64,000 nt of DNA from assembly GCF_027111315.2 (NCBI RefSeq), contig NZ_CP114289.2:3348001-3412000 (forward strand), written 5' to 3'. How positions within the stretch are numbered: the stretch's first letter is position 1; each line of letters begins with the position of its first letter. The translations under genes and the position numbers were made by a program. Source of the DNA: Flavobacterium limnophilum (GTDB lineage: Bacteria; Bacteroidota; Bacteroidia; Flavobacteriales; Flavobacteriaceae). Below the pieces are notes generated by a model. It made no database searches. It saw nothing but the letters and a program-made list of their open reading frames with translations, and was not told where the DNA came from. Shown here in pieces: positions 61,796-64,000 of this stretch.

Positions 61796-63565
61796 ATGAA
61801 AAGTAACTTACTCCAACACATCAATAATCCAACCGACTTACGTCAACTCGATGAAGCCCAACTTCCTCAAGTTGCCCAAGAATTGCGCAATTTTATTATT
61901 GACATTGTTGCCACAAAAGAAGGTCATTTGGGCGCAAGCCTCGGCGTTGTAGAACTTACTATTGCTTTGCATTATGTATTTAATACACCGGAAGATTTAT
62001 TAATTTGGGACGTGGGACATCAAGCTTACGGACACAAAATATTGACTGAAAGAAGAGAAAATTTTCATACTAATCGCCAACTGAACGGCATTTCAGGTTT
62101 TCCTAAAAGAAGCGAAAGTATTTATGATGCTTTTGGCGTAGGCCACTCCTCCACTTCCATTTCGGCAGCTTTGGGAATGGCGATTGCCTCGAATTTGAAA
62201 GGCGATTTAGAAAAACATCATATAGCAGTTATTGGCGATGCTTCCATCGCATCTGGAATGGCGTTCGAAGGTTTGAATCACGCTGGCGTTACCGATGCCA
62301 ATTTACTGGTAATTCTCAACGACAACGCCATCGGGATTGACCCAAGTGTTGGCGCTTTGAAAAAGTATCTCACTGCCGTGAAAGAAGGAAAAAACCCGAA
62401 GAAAAACAATATGATTAAATCCCTGAATTTTGATTATTCAGGACCAATTGATGGCAATGATATTTTTGCAGTCATCAAGGAATTGAAAAGGCTGAAAAAA
62501 GTAAAAGGACCAAAATTCCTTCACATAATTACCACAAAAGGAAAAGGGTTACAGCAAGCCGAAGAAGACCAGGTAAAATACCACGCTCCCGGAAAATTTG
62601 ATGCTTCAACCGGAGAAATTCACCCAAAGTCAGAAGAAAATTTGCCTCCAAAATATCAGGATGTTTTTGGCTTGACCATTTTAGATTTGGCGAAAGCTAA
62701 TGAAAAAATTATTGGAATCACGCCTGCCATGCCATCGGGAAGTTCGTTGAAATTCATGATGGACGCTTTTCCAAAACGCGCCTTTGACGTGGGAATTGCC
62801 GAGCAACATGCAGTCACTCTTTCAGCAGGAATGGCAACACAGGGAATGATTGTTTTTTGCAATATTTATTCCACTTTTTTGCAACGAGCCTACGACCAAG
62901 TCATTCACGACGTGGCTTTACAGGATTTGCCAGTTATTTTTTGTTTAGACAGGGCAGGATTGGTTGGCGAGGACGGCGCCACGCATCACGGCGTTTTCGA
63001 CTTGGCTTATTTGCGTTGTATTCCCAACATGATTATTTATTCGCCATTGAATGAAATGGCTTTGCGAAACATTCTATACACAGCCCAATTGGGGTTGAAT
63101 CACCCAATTGCGATTCGCTATCCTCGTGGTCGTGGTCAAATTGTGGATTGGCAAAAACCCTACGAAAAAATTGAAATCGGCAAGGCAAATTGCCTCCAAG
63201 AAGGGACGAAATTGGCGGTTTTATCCAACGGCACCATCGGCAATAACGTGACTCTGGCATTATCCAAAATAGACAATCCAGAAACCATTGCCCACTACGA
63301 TTTTGCTTTTGTCAAACCCTTGGACGAAAATTTATTGCATACCATTTTCACGGCATTTGAAAACATAATCACCATTGAAGATGGCGTTGCAAAAGGAGGT
63401 TTTGGCACGACTATTGCTGAGTTTGCAACGAAAAATAATTATACTTCAAAGGTGAAAATTCTTGGAATTCCTGACGAATTCATAGAACAAGGAACTATTG
63501 AAGAATTACAACAATATTGCAAAATTGACGTCAAAAGTCTGGAGAATATTTTTTCGAACTATTGA
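61796..63565 (+). CDS. dxs: 1-deoxy-D-xylulose-5-phosphate synthase
   Basis: A 589-residue thiamine-diphosphate enzyme (usual length about 620). Domains: ThDP-binding PP (about 1-290, GHLGASLGVVELT, WDVGHQAYGHKILT, GDASIASGMAFEGLNHAG, ILNDNAIGID), Pyr (about 300-460, with the catalytic Glu in GIAEQHAVTLSAGMA) and a C-terminal transketolase domain. The ThDP motif begins GDA instead of the usual GDG. It makes DXP from pyruvate and glyceraldehyde-3-phosphate. As isoprenoids appear to come from mevalonate here, DXP is probably used for pyridoxal phosphate and thiamine. Confidence 0.9.
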   Translation: MKSNLLQHINNPTDLRQLDEAQLPQVAQELRNFIIDIVATKEGHLGASLGVVELTIALHYVFNTPEDLLIWDVGHQAYGHKILTERRENFHTNRQLNGISGFPKRSESIYDAFGVGHSSTSISAALGMAIASNLKGDLEKHHIAVIGDASIASGMAFEGLNHAGVTDANLLVILNDNAIGIDPSVGALKKYLTAVKEGKNPKKNNMIKSLNFDYSGPIDGNDIFAVIKELKRLKKVKGPKFLHIITTKGKGLQQAEEDQVKYHAPGKFDASTGEIHPKSEENLPPKYQDVFGLTILDLAKANEKIIGITPAMPSGSSLKFMMDAFPKRAFDVGIAEQHAVTLSAGMATQGMIVFCNIYSTFLQRAYDQVIHDVALQDLPVIFCLDRAGLVGEDGATHHGVFDLAYLRCIPNMIIYSPLNEMALRNILYTAQLGLNHPIAIRYPRGRGQIVDWQKPYEKIEIGKANCLQEGTKLAVLSNGTIGNNVTLALSKIDNPETIAHYDFAFVKPLDENLLHTIFTAFENIITIEDGVAKGGFGTTIAEFATKNNYTSKVKILGIPDEFIEQGTIEELQQYCKIDVKSLENIFSNY

Positions 63566-63603
63566 AATGAATTATTTTTGCATTTTCAAACTAAATATTT
63601 AAT

Positions 63604-64000
63604 AATGAAGTTACTACACATCCTACTTATACTAGTTTCATTAACATTTTTTGCAAATAGTTATTCACAAGAAAAAGAAGAGCTGACCCCAATAATGGTT
63701 GAAATCATCCCGATCACAGCCTTTTTACCCCCAATAACAGCCACAAAAACAATAAAACCAGCCATAACCCTCCTGTTCCCGGTTTCGGCTTGGACAAAAA
63801 AGAACACGGTAGGGTTTGACCTAAGTGAAATTGCATTTGTCAACTGGAGCGCTGGAGGTACCAGTTCTATTTCGGGCTTGGTAAAAGGGAATTTTACTCG
63901 AGTTTACAACACGGAAAAAAGCAAATGGGTAAGTGAACTCATCGTGAAATATGGAATCAACAAGCAAGATGGATTGGATATCAGAAAATCCGATGACGAG
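63604..64000 (+). CDS. DUF3078 family protein, N-terminal part
   Basis: The gene is cut by the window end after 132 codons. Signal peptide 1-21 (ending SYSQ). The start of the family domain is seen: TKKNTVGFDLSEIAFVNWSA, then GGTSSISGLVKGNFTR, the sign of the flavobacterial DUF3078 proteins, which are predicted outer-membrane beta-barrels or surface beta proteins. Its position 38 bases after dxs is usual. Function unknown. Confidence 0.8.

Noticed and set aside
63604-63800. Possible frameshift in the DUF3078 gene because the segment after the signal peptide is unusually Pro/Thr/Ile-rich
   Set aside because: Both other frames contain stops in this segment and the frame resumes the family motif without a shift, so it is probably just a variable linker.

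Overview
The window reads as chromosome from a Bacteroidota bacterium, almost certainly a Flavobacterium or close relative. The support is direct: gliding genes gldD and gldE, a type IX secretion C-terminal domain on a secreted amylase, SusC/SusD/SusE lipoproteins, Bacteroidota-type promoters (TTG, about 21 bases, TAnnTTTG), no Shine-Dalgarno sequences, and low GC. No tRNA, rRNA, CRISPR array or intact IS/transposase was found.

Layout. 1-4.3 kb: end of an esterase, an AraC-type regulator divergent from a D-fructuronate/mannonate pair (SDR plus uxuA), then acetate uptake and activation (satP-like, acs). 6.4-8.7 kb: a small XRE regulator and an O-antigen ligase-like membrane protein. 8.8-12.5 kb: an AT-rich accessory cluster of secreted or membrane proteins of unknown function, with one full-length lipoprotein carrying an HExxH zinc-protease-like C-terminus and a downstream leaderless paralogue of that C-terminal half; this looks like a modular effector/immunity-type locus. 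12.6-14.1 kb: a secreted transglutaminase-like protein.

14.2-35.4 kb is a complete starch/maltodextrin utilization locus. One arm (minus strand) encodes SusC, SusD, two SusE/F-type lipoproteins and a T9SS-secreted GH13 amylase. The other arm (plus strand) encodes a LacI regulator, an MFS maltose transporter, beta-phosphoglucomutase, GH65 maltose phosphorylase, a SusA-like GH13, a GH31 alpha-glucosidase and a lipoprotein GH13 amylase. Starch is cut at the surface, oligosaccharides enter through SusCD, periplasmic glucosidases trim them, and maltose is phosphorolysed to glucose and beta-glucose-1-phosphate, then glucose-6-phosphate. A 17-base word shared by the susC and transporter control regions is a candidate regulator site.

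35.5-40.4 kb: GDPD phosphodiesterase, a YhiN-type flavoprotein, two paralogous propeller lipoproteins, and beyond them a decayed second copy of the yhiN 3' end, which marks the lipoprotein pair as an insertion. 40.4-44.6 kb: TspO, then a mevalonate-pathway operon (mvaD, GHMP kinase, UbiA-type prenyltransferase) interrupted by a RelB/ParE-type toxin-antitoxin pair. 44.8-52.8 kb: a membrane protein, RluB-type pseudouridine synthase, gldD-gldE-ssb-mutY, HU, a 30-residue basic protein and RNase G. 52.9-61 kb: pbpC with a giant alpha-2-macroglobulin. 61.1-64 kb: a tRNA adenosine deaminase-like protein, DXP synthase with a possible attenuator leader, and a DUF3078 protein cut by the window end.

Two intergenic elements (near 44.6 and 52.9 kb) share a conserved stem with a compensatory base-pair change and are called as a structured RNA family, possibly Flavo-1.
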